Part shown: piece by piece, positions 53,432 to 63,478 of the stretch
How the letters are laid out: the number at the start of each line of letters is the position of its first letter
Position numbering within the stretch: the stretch's first letter is position 1
DNA from: Pelagibacteraceae bacterium AG-345-O09
GTDB taxonomy: Bacteria > Pseudomonadota > Alphaproteobacteria > Pelagibacterales > Pelagibacteraceae
Assembly (NCBI GenBank): GCA_003281725.1
Contig: QCBC01000001.1
Coordinates: forward strand, 62,001-126,000
Length of the DNA stretch: 64,000 nucleotides
Reading direction: 5' to 3'
Program-made: the position numbers and the translations under genes
Notes under the pieces: generated by a model
What the model saw: the letters and a program-made list of their open reading frames with translations, nothing else
Database searches by the model: none
Told to the model about the DNA's origin: nothing

Positions 53432-55117
53432 ATGAGTGAAGTAAAATCAGATATCCAAATAGCAAGAGAAGCTAAGATGCAACCAATCAACGATATATTG
53501 GCTAAAGTCAATGTACCAGATGAAAGCACTGCTTTTAGTCCCATGGGAAGACATATTGCAAAAATTAACTTGGAGTATCTTAATACATTAAAAGATAAAC
53601 CTGATGGAAAACTAATTTTAGTTACCGCTATAACTCCAACACCTGCTGGTGAGGGAAAAACTACCACATCTGTAGGTTTAAATGATGGATTAAATAAAAT
53701 TGGAAAAAAATCTATTGTTTGTTTGAGAGAGCCAAGTTTAGGTCCTTCATTTGGTATGAAAGGTGGTGCTGCTGGAGGTGGTTTTGCCCAGGTTGTGCCA
53801 ATGGAACAGATAAACTTACATTTCACAGGCGACTTTCATGCAATAACATCAGCTCACAATCTTTTATCTGCATTAATTGATAATCATATTTATTGGGGTA
53901 ATAAATTAAATATAGATGTGAGAAGAATTGTTTGGAAGAGAGTTATGGATATGAATGATCGATCCCTTAGATCTATTAATATAAATTTAGGTGGCGTGGC
54001 AAATGGTTTTCCTAGAGAAGATGGGTTTGATATAACCGTTGCTTCTGAAATAATGGCTATTTTTTGTTTAGCAAATAATCTTGAAGATTTAGAAAAAAGA
54101 ATTGGTAACATTACAGTGGCTTATTCAAGAGAGAAGAAACCTATTTTTGCAAAAGATTTAAAAGCTCAAGGTCCTATGACTGTTTTACTTAAAGATGCAA
54201 TTAGACCAAATGTTGCTCAGACATTAGAAAATAATCTTGCGATTATTCATGGAGGACCATTTGCAAATATTGCTCATGGTTGTAATTCAGTTATAGCAAC
54301 TAAAGCTGGTCTAAAACTTGCAGACTACGTTGTAACAGAAGCTGGGTTTGGAGCTGATTTGGGTGCTGAAAAATTTCTTGATATCAAATGTAGAAAATCA
54401 GATCTTAAACCAAGCTGTGTTGTAATTGTTGCAACAATTAGAGCACTTAAAATGCATGGAGGTGTAGCAAAAGATGATTTAAAAAATGAAAATGTTGATG
54501 CACTTGAAAAAGGATTAGTGAATCTTAAAAGACATGTTGAAAACGTTAAAAAATTTGGCTTACCCGTTGCAATAGCTATAAATCATTTCATTAAAGATAC
54601 TGATAAAGAAGTAAGAGCTTTAATAAGTTTTTGTGATGGTTTAAATATTAAAGCTAGTCTATGTACTCATTGGGCAAATGGTGGTGAAGGTACAAAAGAC
54701 TTAGCAACTCTTGTAGTTGATTTATGTGAAAAAAATGATGCAAAATTTAATTTTTTATATGAAAATAAAACTCCTCTATTTAAAAAGATAGAAACTATTG
54801 CTAAAGAAATTTATAGAGCTAACGAGGTTATAGCAGACACTAAAATTAGAAAACAACTCAAGGGTTTTGAGGAAGCTGGATACGGCGATCTACCTATTTG
54901 TATTGCAAAAACTCAATATAGTTTTTCTACAGACCCAAGTCTCAAAGGAGCTCCAACTGGACATGCTTTACCTTTAAGAGAAATAAGACTTTCATCAGGT
55001 GCTGAATTTATAGTTGTTGTTTGTGGGGCTATTATGACAATGCCCGGCTTACCAAAAGTTCCTGCTGCTGACTCAATCAAGTTAAATAAAAAAGGTGAAA
55101 TAGAAGGTTTATTTTAG
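53432..55117 (+). CDS. fhs: Formate--tetrahydrofolate ligase
   Basis: 561 residues, full length. ATP site [16 protein letters not shown] near 70-85, [18 protein letters not shown] and [14 protein letters not shown] are the family signatures. It makes or cleaves 10-formyl-THF with formate and ATP. In SAR11-type C1 oxidation it may run toward ATP formation. It fits with the folate-linked demethylases here. AAGGA ribosome site. Confidence 0.97.
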   Translation: MSEVKSDIQIAREAKMQPINDILAKVNVPDESTAFSPMGRHIAKINLEYLNTLKDKPDGKLILVTAITPTPAGEGKTTTSVGLNDGLNKIGKKSIVCLREPSLGPSFGMKGGAAGGGFAQVVPMEQINLHFTGDFHAITSAHNLLSALIDNHIYWGNKLNIDVRRIVWKRVMDMNDRSLRSININLGGVANGFPREDGFDITVASEIMAIFCLANNLEDLEKRIGNITVAYSREKKPIFAKDLKAQGPMTVLLKDAIRPNVAQTLENNLAIIHGGPFANIAHGCNSVIATKAGLKLADYVVTEAGFGADLGAEKFLDIKCRKSDLKPSCVVIVATIRALKMHGGVAKDDLKNENVDALEKGLVNLKRHVENVKKFGLPVAIAINHFIKDTDKEVRALISFCDGLNIKASLCTHWANGGEGTKDLATLVVDLCEKNDAKFNFLYENKTPLFKKIETIAKEIYRANEVIADTKIRKQLKGFEEAGYGDLPICIAKTQYSFSTDPSLKGAPTGHALPLREIRLSSGAEFIVVVCGAIMTMPGLPKVPAADSIKLNKKGEIEGLF

Positions 55118-55896
55118 TTTAACTGATTAAGCCAATTTTGAAGTTCTAACATCTTTTTTCTTTTATCAGTGATCTGAATTTCGTCTTTTATCAAAGATAT
55201 ATGTTTATCAACATCATACTCATTTTTAAATGCTTTTCTAATTTCAATTAATTTTTTTTTTCTAAATTCAATTAAACTAATCATTTTTTCGAAAGTTATT
55301 TCAGGATGATACTGAAGACCCCAAACTTTAGTATTATTAATCTCAAAATATAAACTTTGTACCTTATTTATTTTATTTGATGCTAAACAAATGCCTTTTT
55401 CAGGTAGTTTGATTACTTCATCAAAATTAAAAGCTGGAGAATTAAATTTTCTACTCTTTCCCTTGTAAAGAGGATGACTAAGTCCTTTTGTATTTATCTC
55501 AATTTCTTTTGCTATGCCAATGTGTGGATTTTCTGCTTTTTTTACCTGTCCACCTGCTGCTGTTACCGCTACCTGCATACCCCAACAAATAGCTAAAATA
55601 TTTTTTACTTTATTTTGACAATTTTTCATAAATTCAATTTGTTTTCTTATTTCTGGAGTGTCATTATAAATATTCAAACTACTTCCTCCCCAAATCAACC
55701 CGTCGTATTTTTGTAGGTTGTTATTAAAATTTTGAATATCCGCATCTGAGGATGGATTTACTACATCTAATTCTAAATCGTTTGTCAAATATGATAGGCT
55801 ATCCTTTAAACTCTCGGTATGTGTTTGAATACCTGCATTGGAGAAGTTTTTATTTTCCTCTATTACGTTTCCCTCAACAATAAGTATTTTTTTCAT
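55114..55896 (-). CDS. Class I glutamine amidotransferase domain protein (GMP synthase-like)
   Basis: 260 residues. Nucleophile Cys in [15 protein letters not shown] and the His/Glu of QYHPEITF form the triad. Amidotransferase alone, without a synthase part, so it may serve a partner enzyme or hydrolyse gamma-glutamyl compounds. Substrate unknown. The stop overlaps that of fhs. Confidence 0.82.
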   Translation of the reverse strand: MKKILIVEGNVIEENKNFSNAGIQTHTESLKDSLSYLTNDLELDVVNPSSDADIQNFNNNLQKYDGLIWGGSSLNIYNDTPEIRKQIEFMKNCQNKVKNILAICWGMQVAVTAAGGQVKKAENPHIGIAKEIEINTKGLSHPLYKGKSRKFNSPAFNFDEVIKLPEKGICLASNKINKVQSLYFEINNTKVWGLQYHPEITFEKMISLIEFRKKKLIEIRKAFKNEYDVDKHISLIKDEIQITDKRKKMLELQNWLNQLN

Positions 55897-56092
55897 AAAA
55901 TTTAAATTTATTTATTTTTCTCATAATTACTAAAAAAGTTAATAGTACAATCTCAAGTTGTTTATTTAATTTAATAATAGTTAAAAATTAAAGAAAATTT
56001 GATTGAAAGATTATTTATTGAAGTATTCAAAGTCATGTGATTAGATCATATCAAATAAGAATGATTAACATAGAAAAAACGAGGGAGGAATT

Positions 56093-57433
56093 ATGTTAGC
56101 AAAAATGTTTAAAAGGCTAACTTCTACTCTTACAGTAGTTGTAGCTTTATTTTCTTCAATCGCTTTACCTCAAAATGTATTTGGTGCTGAAACTCAGTAT
56201 TTTCCAGTAGCAAGTAGCCGTGTTGGACCTTACTCAGCAATGGGTACTGGTTATTACGGAGCTCAAATTGATTACATGAACTACGTCAATATGACTGGTG
56301 GTGTCAATGGAGTTATGCTTACTTGGCAAGAATGTGAAACTGAGTATAACGCAGTAAAAACTGTTGAGTGTTACCAGCGACTTTTAGAAAAAGATGGTCA
56401 AAGAATAGTTGTGTTTGATACTTTAGGTACACCAGGAGCATATGCAGTAATAAATCGTATGGCAAAAGACAATGTTGTTTTAGCTCAATACGGTTATGGT
56501 AGAACTGACGGTGCTGATGGAAGAGTATGGCCTTGGGTATTTAATGCTGCAAGTCACTACTGGTCACAAATAGCTGTAAAATTAAAATTTATGGCACAGA
56601 TCGAAGGTGGAATTGATAAAATGAAGGGTAAAAAAATTGTACACCTTCACATCGACTCTGCTTATGGTCGTGAACCACTTCCAGCTATGAGAAAAATAAC
56701 TTCTGACTGGGGAATGAAATTAGTAGAAATTTCAATTCCACCTCCAGGTTTAGAGCAACAATCTCAGTGGCTTCAAATTAGAAGAGAGAAACCTGATTGG
56801 GTAACTTTCTGGGGCGCAGGTTCTGGAATGAATTCAACAGCAATGACTAATGCTGCTAGAATTAATTTCCCAAGGGATAGAATGATGTATGTAACTTTTG
56901 GTGCTGCTGAGGAGGATATGTATCCAGCAGGTGATGCAGCTAAGGGAACTTATGCTGTTGCTAATGCTTTACCAGGAGAATATCCATTAGTTAAAGACAT
57001 CAAAGACAAAGTATATGGTGCCGGAAAAGGTAACTTAGCTGATCCAAATAGGATTGGTTCAGTTTACTGGAATAGAGGACTAGGTGCTGCAGTTATGTGG
57101 ATTGAGGGCTTAAGAAATGCTCAAAAAATGCATAACAAAGTTGGTAAGGCAGTAAATGGTGCTGAGTTTAGAGATGGTTATGAAGCGATTAACATGACCG
57201 AAGCTAGACTTAAAGAACTTGGAGTTGGAGGAATGTTAGCTCCATTTGCTATTTCATGTGAGAACCATGAAGGCGCTGGTAAATTTGCTGTAATGCAGTG
57301 GGATGGAACTAAATTCAATCAGGTAACTGGTTGGGAAGCTCCAGGAGACCCTAAATTTATTAGAGGTTTAGTAGAGGCATCTGCAGCTAAGTTTGCTAAA
57401 GAAAATAACATTACACCAAAAAAATGTGGATAG
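56093..57433 (+). CDS. Branched-chain-amino-acid-type ABC transporter binding protein
   Basis: 446 residues, signal peptide about 1-30 (VFGAETQYF), then a type I periplasmic-binding fold (RVGPYSAMGTGYYGAQIDYMNYVN, VWPWVFNAASHYWSQ). The GGGAGGAAT ribosome site is strong. Relatives in the Liv family bind amino acids, amides or aromatic acids; the substrate here is unknown. It is followed by a stable hairpin before the ATPase gene. Confidence 0.85.
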   Translation: MLAKMFKRLTSTLTVVVALFSSIALPQNVFGAETQYFPVASSRVGPYSAMGTGYYGAQIDYMNYVNMTGGVNGVMLTWQECETEYNAVKTVECYQRLLEKDGQRIVVFDTLGTPGAYAVINRMAKDNVVLAQYGYGRTDGADGRVWPWVFNAASHYWSQIAVKLKFMAQIEGGIDKMKGKKIVHLHIDSAYGREPLPAMRKITSDWGMKLVEISIPPPGLEQQSQWLQIRREKPDWVTFWGAGSGMNSTAMTNAARINFPRDRMMYVTFGAAEEDMYPAGDAAKGTYAVANALPGEYPLVKDIKDKVYGAGKGNLADPNRIGSVYWNRGLGAAVMWIEGLRNAQKMHNKVGKAVNGAEFRDGYEAINMTEARLKELGVGGMLAPFAISCENHEGAGKFAVMQWDGTKFNQVTGWEAPGDPKFIRGLVEASAAKFAKENNITPKKCG

Positions 57434-57459
57434 TTAATTTAACCAATTAACATTCACAA

Positions 57460-57504
57460 AAATGGGAAGTTTAAATAATTTCAATTATTTCAAACTTCCC
57501 ATTT
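57460..57504 (+). terminator. Long hairpin after the binding-protein gene
   Basis: AAATGGGAAGTTT (57460-57472) pairs perfectly with AAACTTCCCATTT (57492-57504), and an inner AAATAATT pairs with AATTATTT. Total about 21 pairs with one bulged C. A T-run is absent, so it probably stabilises the upstream mRNA or causes partial termination. Confidence 0.7.
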
Positions 57505-57528
57505 AACAAAATTTAAAGTAAAAAAATA

Positions 57529-58344
57529 ATGAATAATAATTCAGCAAATATATTAGACATTAAAAATATAGAAGTAACTTACGATGATGTAATTTTAGCT
57601 TTACATGATGTATCTTTAAAAGTGCCCGAAGGAAAGGTAGTTGCTTTATTGGGTGCAAATGGAGCAGGTAAAAGTACAACCTTAAAAGCTGTCTCAACTA
57701 TGTTAGCTTCAGAGAGAGGTAAAGTTACAAAAGGATCAATCGATTATGATGGAAATTCAATACAAAAACAAAACCCCTCTCAAATGGTTGGTCTTGGAAT
57801 GGTTCAAGTATTAGAGGGAAGAAGATGTTTTGGTCATTTAACTGTTGAAGAAAACATAATCTCAGGAGCGTATTCAAGAAAATTATCTAAAGGTGATATT
57901 GATCAAGAATTAGAGAAAATTTATGGTTATTTTTTAAGATTAAAAGAGAGAAGAAAAAGTCAAGCAGCATTTACATCGGGTGGAGAACAACAAATGATAG
58001 CAGTTGCGAGAGCGATGATGGCAAAACCTAAAATGTTATTACTAGATGAGCCAACAATGGGTCTAGCACCTCAATTGGTTGCCGAAATATTCAATATTGT
58101 AAAAGAGTTAAATCAAAAAGAAGGAGTTAGTATTTTACTTGCTGAGCAGAATACTAATATTGCATTAAAAAATTCAGACTATGGTTACATCATTGAAACA
58201 GGAAAGGTCATGCTAGAGGGAAGTGCAGAAAGTTTATTGAATAATGATAAAGTAAAAGAACTATATTTAGGTATTTCAAAAAAAGGAAGAAAAAACTTTA
58301 GAGATGTTCTTAAAGAAGAAAGTTTAAATAAAAGAAGTAATTAA
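57529..58344 (+). CDS. Liv-type ABC transporter ATP-binding protein (LivF family)
   Basis: 271 residues. Walker A GANGAGKSTT near 43, signature TSGGEQQMIAVARAMM and Walker B LLLLDEPTMGLAP. The latter is the LivF pattern. It overlaps nothing; livG-like starts 2 bases after its stop. Confidence 0.88.
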   Translation: MNNNSANILDIKNIEVTYDDVILALHDVSLKVPEGKVVALLGANGAGKSTTLKAVSTMLASERGKVTKGSIDYDGNSIQKQNPSQMVGLGMVQVLEGRRCFGHLTVEENIISGAYSRKLSKGDIDQELEKIYGYFLRLKERRKSQAAFTSGGEQQMIAVARAMMAKPKMLLLDEPTMGLAPQLVAEIFNIVKELNQKEGVSILLAEQNTNIALKNSDYGYIIETGKVMLEGSAESLLNNDKVKELYLGISKKGRKNFRDVLKEESLNKRSN

Positions 58345-58346
58345 AG

Positions 58347-59141
58347 ATGGCATACGAAAGAAAATTTAAAATAGGTGAACCAATTTTAGAGGTAAATAAT
58401 ATTTCACTCGCTTTTGGAGGTGTCAAAGCAATAACTGACACTTCATTTAATGTCCTCGAGCACGAGGTTAGAGCAATAATTGGACCTAATGGTGCTGGAA
58501 AAAGCTCAATGCTTAATTGTATAAATGGCATCTATAAGCCTCAACAAGGAACTGTATCTTTTAGGGGAAAAGAAATACCAAACATAACTCCAAATATAAT
58601 GGCTCAAATGGGTTTATCTAGAACATTTCAAAACTTAGCTCTTTTTAAAAGAATGTCTGTATTGGATAATATTTTAGTTGGTCGTAAACTTCATACTAAG
58701 ACAAGTTTTATAGAAGTTGCTTTACAACTTCCTAAAGTTAAAAAAGAGGAAAAAGTAAATAGAGATAGATCTGAGGAAATAATTAGTTTTTTAGAAATTG
58801 AAGACATCAAAGACACTCCTGTTGGAAAACTTCCTTATGGATTACAAAAAAAAGTTGAGTTAGGCCGAGCTCTTGCAACTGACTCTTCAATAATTTTATT
58901 GGACGAACCAATGGCTGGAATGAATGTTGAAGAAAAAAGAGATATGTGTAGATTTATTTTGAAGGTAAATGATGAACTTGGTACAACAATGGTTTTAATT
59001 GAGCATGATATGGGAGTAGTAATGGATATATCTGATAGAGTTGTTGTGCTTGATTATGGCAAGGTTATTGGTGATGGGACACCAGATGAGATAATGGCAA
59101 ACCAAAAAGTAATAGACGCTTACTTAGGGGTGGAACACTAG
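58347..59141 (+). CDS. Liv-type ABC transporter ATP-binding protein (LivG family)
   Basis: 264 residues, GPNGAGKSS Walker A, RTFQNLALFKRMSVLDNILVG and LLDEPMAGMNVEEKRDM, the LivG pattern with the loop KLPYGLQKKVELGRAL as signature. Works with the LivF-like protein as a heterodimer on the permease pair. Confidence 0.88.
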   Translation: MAYERKFKIGEPILEVNNISLAFGGVKAITDTSFNVLEHEVRAIIGPNGAGKSSMLNCINGIYKPQQGTVSFRGKEIPNITPNIMAQMGLSRTFQNLALFKRMSVLDNILVGRKLHTKTSFIEVALQLPKVKKEEKVNRDRSEEIISFLEIEDIKDTPVGKLPYGLQKKVELGRALATDSSIILLDEPMAGMNVEEKRDMCRFILKVNDELGTTMVLIEHDMGVVMDISDRVVVLDYGKVIGDGTPDEIMANQKVIDAYLGVEH

Positions 59142-59149
59142 GATAAAAT

Positions 59150-60058
59150 ATGGTTGATGAATTATTATTTTTTATGGAAGTACTTGTAGGTGGTTTACTT
59201 GCTGGTACAATGTACTCTTTGGTTGCTTTAGGATTTGTTCTTATTTTCAAAGCTTCAGCAACATTTAACTTTTCACAAGGGGCGATGGTATTTTTCTCGG
59301 TATTAGCATTCTGCGGTTTTATGCAAGATTTTAACATACCTTTTGTACTAGCATTTATTTTGGCTGCTCTTTTAATGGTAGTCGTTGGTCTTTGTACTGA
59401 AAGATTAGTTTTAAGACCTTTAATGAACGCAAGTGAAGACACAGTGTTAATGGCTACGATTGGACTTGGTTACGTTTTAGAAGGCCTGGCTCAAGCGGCA
59501 TGGGGAGTAGAGGTTAGAAGATTGGATTTAGGAATAGGAGACTTCCCCGTCCCATGGATTGCAGATAATTTAAAATTATTTATTAGTGCTCTTGATATTA
59601 CAGCTGGGTTAGTTGCAGCTATAATGATTATTGGTCTGTTTTTATTGTTCAAATATACAAAAATTGGATTAGGTTTAAGGGCTGTTGCAGATGATGCGGG
59701 AGCTGCTAGTTCTATCGGGATCCCTTTAAAGCACATAATGTTATTAGTTTGGTCTGCTGCAGGTGTGGTAGCTTTAGTGGCGGGAATGATGTGGGGAGCT
59801 AGAGCTGGAGTTCAATTTGCGCTGGTTGATCTTGCTTTAAAAGCATTACCAGTATTAATTATAGGCGGATTTTCATCTATACCGGGAGCCATTGTCGGAG
59901 GTCTAATTATAGGAGCAACAGAAAAAATATTAGAGGTTTATATTGGACCATTCTTTGGAGGAGCAATTGAGGGTTGGGCTCCATATGTATTAGCAATATT
60001 CTTCCTATTGTACAGACCAGAGGGTTTATTTGGAGAAAAAATTATCAGGAGAGTTTAA
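59150..60058 (+). CDS. Liv-type ABC transporter permease (LivH family)
   Basis: 302 residues with about eight helices. GGLLAGTMYSLVALGFVLIFKASATFNFSQGA and GLRAVADDAGAASSIGI are LivH hallmarks. ALVDLALKALPVLIIGGFSSIPGAIVGG is the coupling helix region. It is 8 bases after the LivG-like gene. Confidence 0.9.
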   Translation: MVDELLFFMEVLVGGLLAGTMYSLVALGFVLIFKASATFNFSQGAMVFFSVLAFCGFMQDFNIPFVLAFILAALLMVVVGLCTERLVLRPLMNASEDTVLMATIGLGYVLEGLAQAAWGVEVRRLDLGIGDFPVPWIADNLKLFISALDITAGLVAAIMIIGLFLLFKYTKIGLGLRAVADDAGAASSIGIPLKHIMLLVWSAAGVVALVAGMMWGARAGVQFALVDLALKALPVLIIGGFSSIPGAIVGGLIIGATEKILEVYIGPFFGGAIEGWAPYVLAIFFLLYRPEGLFGEKIIRRV

Positions 60059-60061
60059 TTT

Positions 60062-61132
60062 ATGAAACCAGTTTTTATGACTTACACAAAAAAAGACCTA
60101 ATTAATTTAGCTGTTTGTATGGTTTTGAGTGTATTAATAATACCGACATTTATTAAAACAGAATATTGGTATACCTCCATATTAATTCCTTGGCTTTGCT
60201 TAGCTTTAGCTACAATTGGACAACAAATTGTTATGGGCTACACAGGGCAATTAGCTTTAGGTGCTGCTGGTTTTATGGCTGCGGGAGCGTTCGCTATGTT
60301 CAATCTCATTTTAAGAGTGCCAGAACTGGGTTTCATAGGCTCTCTAGCAGTATCGGGTTTAATTGCAGCTGCTTTTGGAATTTTGTTTGGGTTGCCTAGT
60401 TTAAAAGTAAGAGGAATTTACCTAATGGTAGCAACTCTTGCATCACAGTTTTTTATAATATGGATGATAGATAAATTTGGTTGGTTTAAAAACTACGACT
60501 CATCAGGAATTATAACCGCCCAAGACATAGTTATCTTAGGAAAGCCATTTACAACTCCATTAGCTATGTATTTTGTATGTTTAGCTGTTACAGCAGTTTT
60601 AACTTTACTGGCTATGAACATGGCAAGAGGTAGTACTGGTAGAAATTGGATGGCAGTTCGGGATATGGATATTGCTGCAGAGTCAATGGGAGTTTCGCTT
60701 TTAAAAACTAAAGTTCAAGCATTCGCAATCAGCGCATTTTATTGTGGTGTAGCAGGTGCACTTTTTGCATTTTGTTATCTAAAATCTTTAGAGCCAGTTG
60801 CCTTCGATATTAAACTATCTTTTAAAATATTATTTATGTGCATCTTAGGTGGTCTTGGTACCATTAATGGTGCTTTCATAGGGGCAGCATTTATTTTACT
60901 TTTCCCAGTTCTTTTAAATAGTGTTGGAAATAACGTATTTCATGGAGCAATTGATGCTACAATTATTTCGTCTATAGAACAGGTTATATTTGGTCTGTTG
61001 ATGATTATATTCATGATTTATGAACCACTGGGGATGGCTAAGTTATGGGAAAATTTAAAACAAAAATTCGGCTCTAAACTAACATCTTCGAATATTAAAA
61101 ATTTAAAATCCTCTTTGAGTAAAAAGTTTTAA
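60062..61132 (+). CDS. Liv-type ABC transporter permease (LivM family)
   Basis: 356 residues with eight or more helices. VMGYTGQLALGAAGFMAAGAFA and NWMAVRDMDIAAESMGV are LivM motifs. The start ATG follows the LivH stop by 3 bases. Completes a five-gene transporter. Confidence 0.9.
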   Translation: MKPVFMTYTKKDLINLAVCMVLSVLIIPTFIKTEYWYTSILIPWLCLALATIGQQIVMGYTGQLALGAAGFMAAGAFAMFNLILRVPELGFIGSLAVSGLIAAAFGILFGLPSLKVRGIYLMVATLASQFFIIWMIDKFGWFKNYDSSGIITAQDIVILGKPFTTPLAMYFVCLAVTAVLTLLAMNMARGSTGRNWMAVRDMDIAAESMGVSLLKTKVQAFAISAFYCGVAGALFAFCYLKSLEPVAFDIKLSFKILFMCILGGLGTINGAFIGAAFILLFPVLLNSVGNNVFHGAIDATIISSIEQVIFGLLMIIFMIYEPLGMAKLWENLKQKFGSKLTSSNIKNLKSSLSKKF

Positions 61133-61135
61133 TTA

Positions 61136-61219
61136 GTGGATAAAAAAAAACTAATCATTGCTCTTTTAATAGGTATCATAATTGGGTTTCTAGTAGAAAA
61201 TAATTTCCTAATTTTTTAA
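61136..61219 (+). CDS. Single-helix microprotein (27 aa) after the transporter operon
   Basis: A 27-residue frame from GTG, 3 bases after the LivM stop: MDKKKLIIALLIGIIIGFLV plus ENNFLIF. Positively charged N-terminus then one membrane helix. It overlaps the convergent dehydrogenase stop by 12 bases. It may be an accessory subunit; evidence is only position and shape. Confidence 0.4.
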   Translation: MDKKKLIIALLIGIIIGFLVENNFLIF

Positions 61220-62173
61220 AAAGTTAATTTTTCTGTCATATATGATTGTTTTTAACAAATGATACATTAGCGGAATTTTTTTTTTATCAATCTTTTTTAA
61301 AATATATGGAGCAATTTCTCTAGCAAGTTGCTCGCCTTCTACAGTATCTTTAGGCATAAATTTTTTTTTTGCTGTTGTAAATTTAAAACCTTTACCAAGA
61401 AAATTTCCCATTTTACTGTTTCTCCCTCCTATAGCACTTACATACAAATCACCAATACCTGCAAGTCCTAATATTGTTGATACGTCTCCTTTAAAATATT
61501 TAATTAAAAATTTCATCTCATTCGCACTTTTTTGAAATAAATCTGATTTAGCGTTTAAATTTTGACCTGAACCAATGACCATTGCATATATATTCTTAAT
61601 TGCTGAACAGATTTCAATACCAATAATATCCTTTGAAAATTCAGTTAAATAATACTTAGTAGATATAAGTTTTCCAATCCATTTGGCAATCTTAATATTT
61701 TTATTAGCAACAACTACGCTTGTCTTATTTTTATTTGCTAATTCTTTAGCTAAACAAGGTCCTTTTAATACTGACACATTTGCTGCGCGATAATTATTTT
61801 TTAATAAATCTGAAATTGTTAAAATCCCTTTCTTTTTTTTATCAAACTTTAATCCTTTAGTAAGAACCAACAAAGGAGTTTTAATGTTTAAATCTTTTAA
61901 TTCTTTTCCAATAAAATCTATACCTGCAAGACTTAGGGCAATTACTATTAAGTCATATCTTTTCTTGAATATTTCTTTTGAATAATTCACAAATTTTAAT
62001 TTTTTTGGAAGATAAAGTTTTAAAGAAGGATGAAACTTTTTCTTTGAGTTTAGATTTTTAATAAAAATTTTATTGTATGGCTCTGTGATAGTAACAAGAT
62101 TATTGTTTTCTAAACAGGGAATAGAAAACGCAGAACCCATAGCTCCACCACCAATAATTAATATTTTACCCAT
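61208..62173 (-). CDS. gpsA: Glycerol-3-phosphate dehydrogenase [NAD(P)+]-like protein
   Basis: 321 residues. Rossmann GGGAMGSAFSIPCLEN at the start, VLKGPCLAKELANKNKTSVVVAN and EICSAIKNIYAMVIG carry the family catalytic lysine region, and LAGIGDLYVSAIGGRNSKMG is the usual substrate-binding motif. It makes glycerol-3-phosphate for lipids. The sequence is lysine-rich and divergent, so it could be a paralogue with another substrate. Confidence 0.78.
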   Translation of the reverse strand: MGKILIIGGGAMGSAFSIPCLENNNLVTITEPYNKIFIKNLNSKKKFHPSLKLYLPKKLKFVNYSKEIFKKRYDLIVIALSLAGIDFIGKELKDLNIKTPLLVLTKGLKFDKKKKGILTISDLLKNNYRAANVSVLKGPCLAKELANKNKTSVVVANKNIKIAKWIGKLISTKYYLTEFSKDIIGIEICSAIKNIYAMVIGSGQNLNAKSDLFQKSANEMKFLIKYFKGDVSTILGLAGIGDLYVSAIGGRNSKMGNFLGKGFKFTTAKKKFMPKDTVEGEQLAREIAPYILKKIDKKKIPLMYHLLKTIIYDRKINFLKN

Positions 62174-62350
62174 ATAATTTAATTAAATTTTACAGTTATA
62201 AAAATTTCAACTAATACTTGAATGAACCTTAGCATAGAATTTTTAAATATAAAATTACTTATAACTAATATTAATATAGGTTTATTTATAGTTTGAATAT
62301 AAAAAAATTTATCGTTAATGATAATTTTACTTTAGCTTAAAAATTAGAAA

Positions 62351-63472
62351 ATGCAAAACCATAAATTTAAATACTCTAAATTTTTGTTAAATAAAAATTA
62401 TAATTTTAATAGAGACTATGTTTTAAAATATTTACCATCAAAATTTTTAATTGATGCTTATAAAAGTATATCAAAATGGAAAGGCTACCACCCTACCCCT
62501 TTGTTAAATTTAAATAAATTAAATAAAGATTTAAGGCTTAATAATATATTTTACAAGGATGAGTCAAAAAGATTTAATTTAAAATCTTTTAAGGCTTTAG
62601 GGGGTGCATATGCTGTGGAAAAAATCTCAAAAAAAAAAAATAAAATTACTGTCTCATCAGCAACAGCTGGAAATCATGGAAAATCTGTGGCCTGGGGAGC
62701 AAAAAGATTAAAATTAAAATGTAAAATTTTTGTCAGTCAACATGTAAGTAAAACGAGGGTAGATGAGATAAAAAAATTTGGTGCTGAGGTGATAAGAGTT
62801 AAAGGAAATTATGAAGACTCTTTAAGAAAATGCCAGATATTATCAAAAAAAAATAATTGGAGTATTATACAAGATGTTTCAACAAAAAATTATAGATATG
62901 TTCCCCAACTTACTATGGCAGGTTATTCTATTTTAATTAAGGAAATCTCTGAACAAACTAATCAATATATCACTCATATATTTCTTCAAGCTGGTGTAGG
63001 AGGATTAGCTGCTGGTTTAGTGGCTGGAGTAGCAAAATACTTTAAGAGAATTCCTAAAATTATAATTGTAGAACCAGATAGAGCTGATTGTGTACTTCAA
63101 AGTATAAAAAGTAAAAAATTAAAAAAGATAAAAATCAAAAAAGAAAGTATTATGGGTGGAATGTCATGTAATGAGATGTCTCTTGTACCATGGCAGATAT
63201 TAAAAAAAGCAACCAATTGTTGTGTTTCAGTTACTGATAATAACGTAGCAAGAACAGTAGCTAAATTAAAAGATAAGAAATTTAGTAAAGCTTCGATAAT
63301 GGGTGGAGAGTGTGCCACACCAGGAATTATTGCTTTAATTGGAATATGGAATGATAAAAAAACTAGGAAATTGATCAATCTTAATCAAAATTCAAATGTA
63401 TTAGTAATTGGATGCGAAGGAAATGCAGATGTCAAACTTTATAAACAACTGCTATCTAAGGGAAGAAAATAA
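62351..63472 (+). CDS. Diaminopropionate ammonia-lyase-like PLP enzyme
   Basis: 373 residues of PLP fold type II. Schiff-base Lys81 in RFNLKSFKALGG and TVSSATAGNHGKSVAWGA, QAGVGGLAAGL and MGGMSCNEMSLVPW are very like DpaL and its kin. It may eliminate ammonia from 2,3-diaminopropionate or another amino acid. No partner genes nearby; threonine dehydratase-like function is a weaker alternative. Confidence 0.75.
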   Translation: MQNHKFKYSKFLLNKNYNFNRDYVLKYLPSKFLIDAYKSISKWKGYHPTPLLNLNKLNKDLRLNNIFYKDESKRFNLKSFKALGGAYAVEKISKKKNKITVSSATAGNHGKSVAWGAKRLKLKCKIFVSQHVSKTRVDEIKKFGAEVIRVKGNYEDSLRKCQILSKKNNWSIIQDVSTKNYRYVPQLTMAGYSILIKEISEQTNQYITHIFLQAGVGGLAAGLVAGVAKYFKRIPKIIIVEPDRADCVLQSIKSKKLKKIKIKKESIMGGMSCNEMSLVPWQILKKATNCCVSVTDNNVARTVAKLKDKKFSKASIMGGECATPGIIALIGIWNDKKTRKLINLNQNSNVLVIGCEGNADVKLYKQLLSKGRK

Positions 63473-63478
63473 ATTTAT

